A stretch of 64,000 bases of DNA from Blautia liquoris (GTDB lineage: Bacteria > Bacillota > Clostridia > Lachnospirales > Lachnospiraceae). Both the position numbers and the translations under genes were made by a program. The first letter of the stretch is position 1; each line of letters begins with the position of its first letter. This document shows, piece by piece, positions 18,002 through 24,943 of the stretch. Below the pieces are notes generated by a model that worked only from the letters and a program-made list of their open reading frames with translations, did no database searches and was not told the DNA's origin. The DNA lies in the NCBI RefSeq assembly GCF_015159595.1, contig NZ_CP063304.1, positions 620,001 through 684,000 of the forward strand, given 5' to 3'.

Positions 18002-19114
18002 ATGATGTATGATTTAACAGGAGGAGCTCTTGGGTCTCTGCCATTGGCGAAACATGTAAAAAGCCGATCGATTAATGCGGAGAATCCGCGTGGAGAAAAA
18101 GGGAAAGGCGGAATGACAGCGAGTCCCCTTGGACCGTCAAGGAAGGGAAATCCCTGTCTGCATGATATTGCAAGCGGTCAGACTGTAACGTTGGCGGAAA
18201 TTGAAGGGCCTGGTGTCATTAATCATATCTGGATTACTGTGACAAATAAGACTACAGAGGCAGACTGCTTTGTCTTGAGGGATCTGGTACTTCGTATGTA
18301 CTGGGATGAAGAAGAAAAACCCTCCGTAGAATGCCCACTTGGAGACTTCTTCTGTTGTGGGTTTGGAAGAGAATGTGATGTGAATTCATTGCCGATTGTA
18401 GTGGTTCCAAGCCGTGGATTAAACAGTTATTTTCAGATGCCGTTTCAAAAAAAGGCCAGAATAACTCTTGAGAACCAGCATACCAATGCAATTCCGGCTT
18501 TCTTTTATCAGATTGATTACGCGCTTCATGAAGAACTCCCGGAAGATATCGCTTATTTCCATGCACAGTGGAGAAGACAGAAAATTACGGAACTTCAGAA
18601 CGATTATGTGATTCTTGATTCAGTAAAAGGAAAAGGACATTATGTTGGAACCTATCTGGCACTGACAACACTGGAACGTTACTGGTGGGGCGAAGGTGAA
18701 ATAAAATTCTATATGGATGGTGATGACGAATATCCGACAATCTGTGGAACAGGCACAGAAGATTATTTTGGCGGTTCATGGAGTTTTGCAAAACAGATAG
18801 ATGGAAAAACGGTAGAACAAAACTACAGTACCCCCTATTTGGGGTATCCATACTATTCCAGCCATGATGAAGAGATCCATAACTTGTATCACAATGATGA
18901 CTGTATGCCAATGCGGGGCTTTTACCGCTGGCATATTCAGGATCCAATCTGCTTTGAAGAGGATCTGAAAGTGACTATCCAGCAGATTGGAGTTGGATAT
19001 CGAGGTTTATTTGAACGACAAGATGATGTTGCCAGTGTTGCTTACTGGTACCAGTCTGAACCTCATCATACATTTCTGCCCTTGCAAAAAAAAGAGGACA
19101 GATGGCCAAGATAA
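18002..19114 (+). CDS. DUF2961 / GH172 family glycoside hydrolase (second copy)
   Basis: A 370-residue cytoplasmic homologue of the enzyme at 10213. It shares the entry pattern of ENP..G..G-rich residues, WWGEGEIKFYMDGDDEYP (E231/E233), GTGTEDYFGGSW (E253) and the closing VASVAYWYQSEPHH. Two ATG codons occur in tandem at 18002 and 18005 after GGAAGG; either could be used. Family knowledge suggests hydrolysis of alpha-D-arabinofuranosides or fructofuranosides. It is co-directional with the preceding transporter genes, so its substrate is probably what that transporter imports. A 35-base piece of this gene (18465-18499) and an 11-base piece (18662-18672) recur at 21157-21200. Confidence 0.86.
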   Translation: MMYDLTGGALGSLPLAKHVKSRSINAENPRGEKGKGGMTASPLGPSRKGNPCLHDIASGQTVTLAEIEGPGVINHIWITVTNKTTEADCFVLRDLVLRMYWDEEEKPSVECPLGDFFCCGFGRECDVNSLPIVVVPSRGLNSYFQMPFQKKARITLENQHTNAIPAFFYQIDYALHEELPEDIAYFHAQWRRQKITELQNDYVILDSVKGKGHYVGTYLALTTLERYWWGEGEIKFYMDGDDEYPTICGTGTEDYFGGSWSFAKQIDGKTVEQNYSTPYLGYPYYSSHDEEIHNLYHNDDCMPMRGFYRWHIQDPICFEEDLKVTIQQIGVGYRGLFERQDDVASVAYWYQSEPHHTFLPLQKKEDRWPR

Positions 19115-19130
19115 AGAAAAGGTGTAGTGC

Positions 19131-20357
19131 TTGAAGAGACAGATAGGGTTGTTTGGACTCTGCGTGATTCTTTTTCTTTCGGGATGTAACTATACCGAAA
19201 ACAATGTACAGGAAAAAGCCACGAAAGAGAATAAAGACAGTATTACTTTGATGCATGTAAATGCAGATAAGGCAGGTGTGCAAAAGTATGTGGAAGATGC
19301 TGAAAAAAAGCTAAATATTAACATTAATTTAACTTCGCCTCCTGCGAATGCTTATAATCGTCAGGCGAAGATATCCACATTACTTTCTTCTGGGGATTCC
19401 AGTGTAGATATCATTACGGTCAATGATGAGATGATCAGCGAATTTAAACATAAAGGTTACTTAGAGACCCTGGACAGTGCGGTTATGCCAAAGGATATTA
19501 TACAATGTTATCCAAGTGATTATATGGAAAAGATTGTAATGAAAGATTCGAAGGTGTATTCTGTACCTTATGCACTTGATATCATGGTATTTTGGGTCAA
19601 TGAAGATGTTACAAAGAAAGCTGGAATTAATCAGATATCAGATCTGGAGGACTTCAAAAAACTGCTGAATACCAATTATGGAAGTGGGGTGTATGGATAT
19701 GGAGGGTCCTGGGAAGCCACATATGCATACAACGAAATTCTTCAATTTATAAACATGTTTGGTGGAGACTTTCAAAATTGGTCCGATCCCTATACCAGAG
19801 AAGCGATGCAGTTTTTGCATGATATGCTAAAGGATCGAAAAGTTGCGGTAGATGTTCTTTTCGACCAATATGAACAAATGGAACAAAAGTTTATGAATGG
19901 TAAGACTGGAGCTATTTTCATGTATAGCGGAATTCTAAATACATTTCTAAAAGCAGGAAAGTATGGTGAGGATAAGCTTCATGTTGTACCGCTGCCTATG
20001 TTCCGCGAACGAGCGGCCAACGTTGGAAGCTGGCAATATGTGCTGAACAAAGGATCGAAACATAAAGAAGCAGCAAAAAAATTTCTATCATATGCAGCAA
20101 GCAGGGAAGGGAGTATGGCATATGCAAAAGCCATGAATCATCTTCCAGCCAGGCTAGATATTATAGAAAATGAAGATCTCGGCATACCGGATCTCGATAT
20201 CTGGAAAGACTACGTGGAACATGTAAAATTGAAGGCCAGACCTTTGTCAGATGATCCAATGTCAGAAATTGAGAAAATAGGAGTTCTGTTTCAGAAATAT
20301 GTTACAGATGAAATTACGTTGGAGGAGTTTTGCGACAGTGCCGGCGAAATTGTATGA
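19131..20357 (+). CDS. Second sugar-binding lipoprotein, paralogue of the one at 14896
   Basis: A 408-residue family-1 binding protein. The leader LCVILFLSGCN gives a lipobox with the cysteine near residue 19. It aligns along its length with the protein at 14896: SSGDSSVDIITVNDEM versus STGDSSVDVIEINDEM, and GVYGYGGSWEATYAYNEI versus GRYGYGGSWEKTYSHNEI. The start is probably TTG at 19131, 16 bases after the GH172 stop, with a weak AAAAGGTG site. It has no permeases of its own and may either share those at 16232/17127 with different ligand preference or serve as an input for the YesM-type kinase. A strong terminator follows. Confidence 0.88.
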   Translation: MKRQIGLFGLCVILFLSGCNYTENNVQEKATKENKDSITLMHVNADKAGVQKYVEDAEKKLNININLTSPPANAYNRQAKISTLLSSGDSSVDIITVNDEMISEFKHKGYLETLDSAVMPKDIIQCYPSDYMEKIVMKDSKVYSVPYALDIMVFWVNEDVTKKAGINQISDLEDFKKLLNTNYGSGVYGYGGSWEATYAYNEILQFINMFGGDFQNWSDPYTREAMQFLHDMLKDRKVAVDVLFDQYEQMEQKFMNGKTGAIFMYSGILNTFLKAGKYGEDKLHVVPLPMFRERAANVGSWQYVLNKGSKHKEAAKKFLSYAASREGSMAYAKAMNHLPARLDIIENEDLGIPDLDIWKDYVEHVKLKARPLSDDPMSEIEKIGVLFQKYVTDEITLEEFCDSAGEIV

Positions 20358-20394
20358 TTCAGATCATGTAAGGTAATCACAGAACAATAAAATA

Positions 20395-20446
20395 AAGAAG
20401 GATATTGAATTAAGTTGGGTATACTCGTTCAATGTCCTTCTTTTTT
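20395..20446 (+). terminator. Long rho-independent terminator of the furanoside operon
   Basis: A 15-bp stem (20395-20409 with 20428-20442; AAGAAGGA...TTGAA against TTCAA...TCCTTCTT, one G-T pair) is followed by a run of T to 20446. The 3' half with its T run (20423-20451) recurs at 21198-21226. Confidence 0.9.
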
Positions 20447-20452
20447 ACTTTA

Positions 20453-20513
20453 GTGTGCCCGGCGGCGCACGTTTCTAACCGGTGAAAGTGCCGTGTACCG
20501 AACGGTACGCACG
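20453..20513 (+). mobile_element. Possible 5' fragment of a group II intron
   Basis: Directly after the terminator, 61 bases begin with GTGTG (the group II intron 5' boundary consensus is GUGYG) and contain CTAACCGGTGAAAGT, which resembles a segment common near the 5' end of bacterial group II introns. Two hairpins are visible: GTGTGCC with GGCGCAC, and TACCG with CGGTA. No reverse transcriptase or 3' domains V/VI follow, so if this is an intron it is a short remnant. Its site just downstream of a terminator hairpin fits the known habit of class C introns. Recognition is from memory of the consensus only. Confidence 0.35.
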
Positions 20514-20555
20514 TTATTTCATTAAAAAAAATCTTATGGGAATAATAGAAATGTA

Positions 20556-20592
20556 TTGACAAATAGGAACAGAGAATAGTACAATGTACTAT
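20556..20592 (+). promoter_or_regulatory. Promoter and palindromic operator of the toxin-antitoxin pair
   Basis: The -35 box TTGACA (20556-20561) and -10 TACAAT (20580-20585) are 18 bases apart. A 17-bp palindrome, ATAGTACA-A-TGTACTAT (20576-20592), covers the -10 box, as expected for autorepression by the antitoxin. The antitoxin ribosome binding site AAAGGAG follows at about 20601-20607. Confidence 0.8.
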
Positions 20593-20615
20593 ATAGAAAG
20601 AAAGGAGTTATTAAA

Positions 20616-20837
20616 ATGGCATTTTCAATTAGATTGTCAAAAGAAGAAAAAGATTTAGCTGATAGCTATGCAAAAATTCATTCTATTTCTGTTGGAGAGG
20701 CCTTTAAAAGGGCGTTATTTGAAAAAATAGAAGATGAGTATGACATTGCTGTTGCCGATGATGCATACAATGAATATCTAAAAAGTGGAAAGAAAAGCAG
20801 ACCTATTGAGAAATTATGGGATGAAACGAATTTATGA
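20616..20837 (+). CDS. RelB/DinJ-type antitoxin
   Basis: A 73-residue acidic protein. The N-terminal part MAFSIRLSKEEKDLADSYAKIHSISVGEAFKRALFE (described here by its two halves: a short beta strand then helices) is a ribbon-helix-helix DNA-binding fold as in RelB and related antitoxins; the C-terminal half (residues 40-73) is charged and would wrap the toxin. The stop overlaps the toxin start as ATGA, so the pair is translationally coupled. The promoter carries a palindrome over the -10 box that fits autoregulation. Family-level assignment is good; the exact subfamily is uncertain. Confidence 0.85.
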   Translation: MAFSIRLSKEEKDLADSYAKIHSISVGEAFKRALFEKIEDEYDIAVADDAYNEYLKSGKKSRPIEKLWDETNL

Positions 20838-21103
20838 ATTACCGAGTAGAAACAACGCCTAGATTTGATAAAGAATTTAAAAAACTTGATAAATACACAA
20901 AACGAATAATTAAAGCATGGATTGATAAAAATTTAATTAGATGCGAAAATCCGCGTCTACATGGAAAAGGACTTACATCCAATCGTAGCGGACAATGGAG
21001 ATATAGAATTGGTGATTACAGATTGATATGCTTAATTGAAGATAACAAGCTTGTTATCACTGCATTAAATATTGGGCATCGAAGAGACATTTATAAAAAA
21101 TAG
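20834..21103 (+). CDS. RelE/ParE-superfamily toxin
   Basis: An 89-residue basic protein with the RelE-fold pattern: N-terminal strand and two helices (RFDKEFKKLDKYTKRIIKAWIDKN), then the beta-sheet part GQWRYRIGDYRLICLIEDNKLVITALNIGHRRDIYK. The conserved R in YRIGDYR and the C-terminal GHRRDIY are as in ribosome-dependent mRNA interferases of the RelE/YafQ group. It starts inside the antitoxin stop codon. The pair lies between the two copies of a duplicated terminator, separating the furanoside locus from the nucleoside locus, and may stabilise this region. Confidence 0.87.
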   Translation: MNYRVETTPRFDKEFKKLDKYTKRIIKAWIDKNLIRCENPRLHGKGLTSNRSGQWRYRIGDYRLICLIEDNKLVITALNIGHRRDIYKK

Positions 21104-21107
21104 TTTC

Positions 21108-21146
21108 AAACAAGGAAGGGGCTTCTCGCTCCTTCCTTGTTTGTAC
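21108..21146 (+). terminator. Terminator after the toxin-antitoxin pair
   Basis: AAACAAGGAAGG (21108-21119) pairs perfectly with CCTTCCTTGTTT (21131-21142) across an 11-base loop. The following T tract is short, but the stem is long and it lies five bases after the toxin stop. Confidence 0.8.
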
Positions 21147-21156
21147 CTTTCGAGTC

Positions 21157-21226
21157 CTCTTGAGAACCAGCATGCCAATGCAATTCCGGCTGACAACACT
21201 CGTTCAATGTCCTTCTTTTTTACTTT
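21157..21226 (+). repeat. Collapsed duplicate of the upstream 2 kb (three collinear pieces)
   Basis: Seventy bases are made of three pieces copied in order from upstream: 21157-21191 matches 18465-18499 inside the GH172 gene (34 of 35 bases), 21190-21200 matches 18662-18672 of the same gene (11 of 11), and 21198-21226 matches 20423-20451, the 3' half of the terminator (29 of 29). Adjacent pieces overlap by two and three bases (CT and ACT), as expected for microhomology deletions. It reads as a duplicate of roughly 18465-20451 from which about 160 and 1,750 bases were lost. The toxin-antitoxin cassette lies exactly between original and copy. Confidence 0.85.
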
Positions 21227-21291
21227 TTGTGGTGAATTTTTCTTCCGGGTGCTATACTGTAGCTATTATAGAATGTGAAAGCAGGTACAAA

Positions 21292-22329
21292 ATGAAAAAA
21301 AGGTATATGATTTTGGGCATTTCAATAGTAATCATGTTTGTTGGTTTCTTTCTTACCTGTGAAAGCTACCATTATGGAAATCCAAGAAAAACAGCAACAG
21401 ATGAAAACCGTATTATGGTCATCCTATCAGGAGGTGCAGATGATCTGAGTTGGAATATGGCGAACATTGAAGGGGTCAGAAATTGTAATAACCAGATGGA
21501 AAAGAATATTGAATATGTAGAAAATATAAAGGAAAGTAATTTTGAACAGGAAATGAATGTATATGCGGATAAGGGATATAGATTAATTATAGCAGTTGGG
21601 TCACAATTTACAGAGGCGGTGGAAGCCGTTGCACCTAAGCATAAAGAAACTGTTTTTTGTGTAATCAATGGTGTAAAAGAGAAAACAAGAAATATAGTGG
21701 CTGTACAACCGAATGAGAACGAAGCCAGCTATATTGCCGCATTGATTGCCGGAAGTGAAACCCAAAACGGAAAATTTGCTGTTATAGGAGGATATCCCAA
21801 TAAATGGATGGTCAAATTATTAGATATATATGAAAAAGCAGCAATTAAAACTGCATCAAACCGTGGGTTTACTGATGCATCCAGTCGACGTGCATATACG
21901 AACAGCTGGGATGATGTTGATTTGGGAGAGATGATGACGGAACAAATGGTCGAAGATGGTGCTGATATAGTTTTTACGTATGCTAATAAGGCCGGTTTAG
22001 GCTGCATTGAAGCAGCTGAACGGAATAATGCAAAAGTAATCGGCTTTTGCACGGATCAAACAAAAATCAACCCAGATGTAGTGATTGCATCCGTTGTATT
22101 TGATTTTGGAAAGTTATATCAATGGATTATTGAACATTACGAAAAAGGGGAACTGTCAAATAAAAAACTATATCAAATTGGAATGAATGAGGAGATGTTT
22201 TATCCTGTATATACAAATAATATCTCTTCAAGGACACAAAGTCTAGTAGAGAAAAAATTGAAAAAGATGAAAGCGGGAGAGACTCCATATTCGACAGAAG
22301 AAAGGAAAAGCTATGTCTTTAAGAAATAA
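21292..22329 (+). CDS. BMP-family extracellular protein, likely sensor partner of the downstream kinase
   Basis: A 345-residue protein of the basic membrane protein/PnrA-like (nucleoside-binding) family. The N-terminal hydrophobic segment (about residues 5-23, MILGISIVIMFVGFFLTC) is a signal anchor or lipoprotein-like leader; the lone cysteine in FFLTCE is a poor lipobox because the residue before it is threonine. BMP features include GADDLSWN at the ligand entry and YIAALIAGSETQNGKFAVIGG. The start at 21292 replaces a longer in-frame reading that begins in duplicated scar sequence. The gene overlaps the kinase start by 17 bases and is separated from the transporter genes, so a sensing rather than a transport role is inferred. 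A -10-like TATACT lies at 21253-21258. Confidence 0.85.
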   Translation: MKKRYMILGISIVIMFVGFFLTCESYHYGNPRKTATDENRIMVILSGGADDLSWNMANIEGVRNCNNQMEKNIEYVENIKESNFEQEMNVYADKGYRLIIAVGSQFTEAVEAVAPKHKETVFCVINGVKEKTRNIVAVQPNENEASYIAALIAGSETQNGKFAVIGGYPNKWMVKLLDIYEKAAIKTASNRGFTDASSRRAYTNSWDDVDLGEMMTEQMVEDGADIVFTYANKAGLGCIEAAERNNAKVIGFCTDQTKINPDVVIASVVFDFGKLYQWIIEHYEKGELSNKKLYQIGMNEEMFYPVYTNNISSRTQSLVEKKLKKMKAGETPYSTEERKSYVFKK

Positions 22330-24016
22330 AATGAGTCTGATGTTTGTCAGTATTATCTGCATTGTTTCAATAGCTATAGGATATGCTTCCTATTATTCGG
22401 CACAGCGCTTAATATTGGAGAATAAAAGAGATGATATGGCTAATACCGTGAATTTAATCGATATAAATATTACAGAACAAATTCGGACAATTAATGAATT
22501 TACGAATTATACAAGTGAAAATTTACAGTTACAGAAAATTGCCGGTGAAGGCATTCAAGGTGAATTGGATGGGGAACTTCTGACTTGGTTTCAGAATTTA
22601 TCACAATCATATAAGGCAATATCAAATATCTATACATTGAATCAAGATTTAAACGTCACATATCAATATAAAACAGAAAGTATGTTTGAGGATACCGAAC
22701 AGTTACGGGGTTATTGTGATAAAGCGACTAAAAAAACAGACAGAGATATCTGGTCAGGCTTATGTTCTGTGCGAACAGAAGGGTATAAAAAAAAGTCAGT
22801 GGTAATGTTGACAAAGGCCATTACTAATCCAAAGCAAAATAATGTAATTGGTTTTCTGGTAATTGAATTTGACCCGGATAGTTTCGCGAAGTTGTTGATC
22901 AATAATTTAAGCACATTTCAACACCAGCATACATTGATCATTGATAAAAACCATGATACAATTTGCACTAACAATAGTGTGCAGGCTGATTATACAGAGG
23001 AGGCAATTCAACGTTTTGATTCAGGAGAGAGACAGTTTGACTTCCATTGGGCAAATACGAATTATCATGTATGTGGACAATATAACGGAATTACCGGGTG
23101 GACCATTTATTCAATCATATCTTCAGCAGATATTTTTCCCAAACTGACAATTTTGAGAAAACAGATAATATATATAGTGATTCTGTTTTTGTTAGTGAGT
23201 TTTATTATGAGTATCATTCTTGCCTATACGTTGACCAAGCCTATGAAAAAATTGTCGGAAGCAATGAAAGTGGCAGAAAAGGGAGAATTCAATATTCAGA
23301 TTGTTACCAGAAGAAAAGATGAGATTGGATCGCTTATTCGCTCATTCAATTACATGATTAATGAAATAAAACTTTTGATTCAGAAAGTATACGAGGAGAA
23401 GATTACGCAAAAAAATGCAGAATTAGGTGCGCTGCAGGCGCAGATTAACCCACATTTCCTATATAATACGTTAGATACTATAAACTGGATGCTGATTGAA
23501 CGAGGGGAAGATGATATCAGTGATATCGTACTCTCTCTTGGAGATTTGATGAAATATTCCATTCAGGGAGATAATATGGTGACGTTACAAGATGAAATCG
23601 ATTATGTTGAGAGTTACATACGAATTCAGAAATGCAGGATGGAAGACCGTTTAAATTATTCTATAGATATTCCGCAAGAAGCAAGAATCTGGCGTATCCC
23701 GAAATTGACTTTACAGCCCATTGTGGAAAATGCGATTACCCATGGGATTGAGACGAAACCTGAAGGTGGAAGCTTGAAAATCAGTGCATGGGTATGTGAT
23801 GATAAGTTGTCACTTCAAATTAAGGACGATGGTGTAGGAATATCGGAAGGCGACATTCAAAAGATACAGTCCGGACAGGGGAATAGTATTGGAATGCACA
23901 ATGTTCAGAAGAGAATTCAACTGCACTATGGATCGGAGTATGGATTGAAAATCAGATCAAAAAAAGATATAGGAACAGAGATAACGATGTGGATTCCCAA
24001 AGAGTCCTCCGAATAG
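22313..24016 (+). CDS. YesM-type sensor histidine kinase
   Basis: A 567-residue membrane kinase. Membrane segments lie around residues 7-28 and 283-306, with an extracellular domain between them. A HAMP domain follows (LTKPMKKLSEAMKVAEKGEF), then the His_kinase domain with H381 in QINPHFLYN, and the ATP-binding domain with PIVENAITHGI and KDDGVGIS. It overlaps the preceding BMP-like gene and is followed after 15 bases by its response regulator, so three proteins are made as one unit: binding protein, kinase and regulator. This matches the logic of the XylFII-LytS-YesN xylose sensor of Clostridium, but with a BMP-type binding protein. Confidence 0.93.
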   Translation: MSLRNKMSLMFVSIICIVSIAIGYASYYSAQRLILENKRDDMANTVNLIDINITEQIRTINEFTNYTSENLQLQKIAGEGIQGELDGELLTWFQNLSQSYKAISNIYTLNQDLNVTYQYKTESMFEDTEQLRGYCDKATKKTDRDIWSGLCSVRTEGYKKKSVVMLTKAITNPKQNNVIGFLVIEFDPDSFAKLLINNLSTFQHQHTLIIDKNHDTICTNNSVQADYTEEAIQRFDSGERQFDFHWANTNYHVCGQYNGITGWTIYSIISSADIFPKLTILRKQIIYIVILFLLVSFIMSIILAYTLTKPMKKLSEAMKVAEKGEFNIQIVTRRKDEIGSLIRSFNYMINEIKLLIQKVYEEKITQKNAELGALQAQINPHFLYNTLDTINWMLIERGEDDISDIVLSLGDLMKYSIQGDNMVTLQDEIDYVESYIRIQKCRMEDRLNYSIDIPQEARIWRIPKLTLQPIVENAITHGIETKPEGGSLKISAWVCDDKLSLQIKDDGVGISEGDIQKIQSGQGNSIGMHNVQKRIQLHYGSEYGLKIRSKKDIGTEITMWIPKESSE

Positions 24017-24031
24017 AAAGTAGGTGAGACT

Positions 24032-24784
24032 ATGAGGATTGTTATAGTAGATGATGAACCGAAAATCAGGAATGGATTAAATAATTTGCTGAATAAAAGA
24101 GAAGGATGGGAGGTGATCGGAGTCTATGAGGGTGCCAGAAAAGCGCTGTTAGACATAAGTGAGAAAAGACCAGATGTCATCATAACAGATATTAAAATGC
24201 CGGAATTTAATGGGCTGGACCTCATTGCACATATTCGAGAGAGAGATAGTCGTATTGCGATTGTGATTTTAAGCGGCTATGGGGAATTTACATTTGCACA
24301 GAGGGCGATTGAGCTTGGTGTATACCGATATCTCACCAAGCCTACGAAACCAAGAGAATTAATTCAGGTATTAAAAGAGATTGAACAAAAACAAATTTCA
24401 GATGATAAGAAAGAGGATTTTCGAGAAGGACAGGTGCAGGAAAAGGATATTCCAAACTTGTTGGTTCGTCAGGCAGTGGATTATATTGAACTGTACTTTT
24501 CGGGAAAAATCGGTTTGAAAATAATCGCAGAAGAATTGTATATCTCCCCCAATTATCTGTCAGAACTTTTTAAGAAGAATATGGGTATGAATTTGTCAGA
24601 TTACCTTTTAGAGTATCGAATGAAAAAAGCAAAGGAATACCTGCTTCAACCGGAGTATAAAGTATCGGATGTGTCTAAGATGGTTGGATTTCAAGATTCA
24701 AGATATTTTAGCATTACATTCAAAAAGATGAATCAGATCACACCATTAGAATTCAGAAACAGTAAACACCCCTTGAAATCGTGA
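24032..24784 (+). CDS. YesN-type response regulator with AraC DNA-binding domain
   Basis: A 250-residue regulator, shorter than the one at 11291 because the receiver and DNA-binding domains are joined by only a short linker. The receiver has IVDDEPKIRNG, phospho-acceptor D53 in IITDIKMPEF and K in YLTKPTKP. The AraC part has LKIIAEELYISPNYLSELFKK and VSDVSKMVGFQDSRYFSITFKK. The start follows AGGTGA. It likely controls the nucleoside-type transporter operon that begins at 24944, whose promoter carries a 14-bp palindrome. Its last codons form one arm of a terminator hairpin. Confidence 0.93.
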   Translation: MRIVIVDDEPKIRNGLNNLLNKREGWEVIGVYEGARKALLDISEKRPDVIITDIKMPEFNGLDLIAHIRERDSRIAIVILSGYGEFTFAQRAIELGVYRYLTKPTKPRELIQVLKEIEQKQISDDKKEDFREGQVQEKDIPNLLVRQAVDYIELYFSGKIGLKIIAEELYISPNYLSELFKKNMGMNLSDYLLEYRMKKAKEYLLQPEYKVSDVSKMVGFQDSRYFSITFKKMNQITPLEFRNSKHPLKS

Positions 24785-24808
24785 CAGGTCTCAGGGGTGT
24801 TTATTATT
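24764..24808 (+). terminator. Terminator overlapping the regulator stop codon
   Basis: AAACACCCCT (24764-24773) pairs with AGGGGTGTTT (24793-24802), followed by a T/A-rich tail. It separates the sensor genes from the transporter operon. Confidence 0.8.
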
Positions 24809-24872
24809 ACCAAAAAATAGCTTGTAAAACATAGATAAAGTAAAATATTAAACATAATCGTAGAATATTACT

Positions 24873-24905
24873 CTGTCAGAAGTAAACAAAAATAAGTATA
24901 CTTAT
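24873..24905 (+). promoter_or_regulatory. Promoter with 14-bp palindrome before the BMP transporter operon
   Basis: Candidate -35 CTGTCA (24873-24878) and -10 TATACT (24897-24902) are 18 bases apart. ATAAGTATACTTAT (24892-24905) is a perfect 14-bp palindrome covering the -10 box, a likely repressor site. Its GTATAC core fits the general GntR operator pattern, but the adjacent YesN-type regulator is an equally natural candidate. The upstream AT-rich stretch also has repeated GTAAAACATA/GTAAAATATT-like sequences. Confidence 0.6.
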
Positions 24906-24943
24906 CATAAAATGTAGTAAAAAAACAAAAAGGGAGAGTTGTT

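Noticed and set aside
18465-18672. Chance origin of the short matches between 18.5 kb and 21.2 kb
   Set aside because: The 11-base match alone could be chance, but it lies in correct order and strand between a 35-base and a 29-base match, so coincidence is very unlikely.
21160-21291. Longer N-terminus of the BMP-like sensor starting at 21160
   Set aside because: That stretch is the duplicated scar and terminator T run; the family-like leader begins at 21292.
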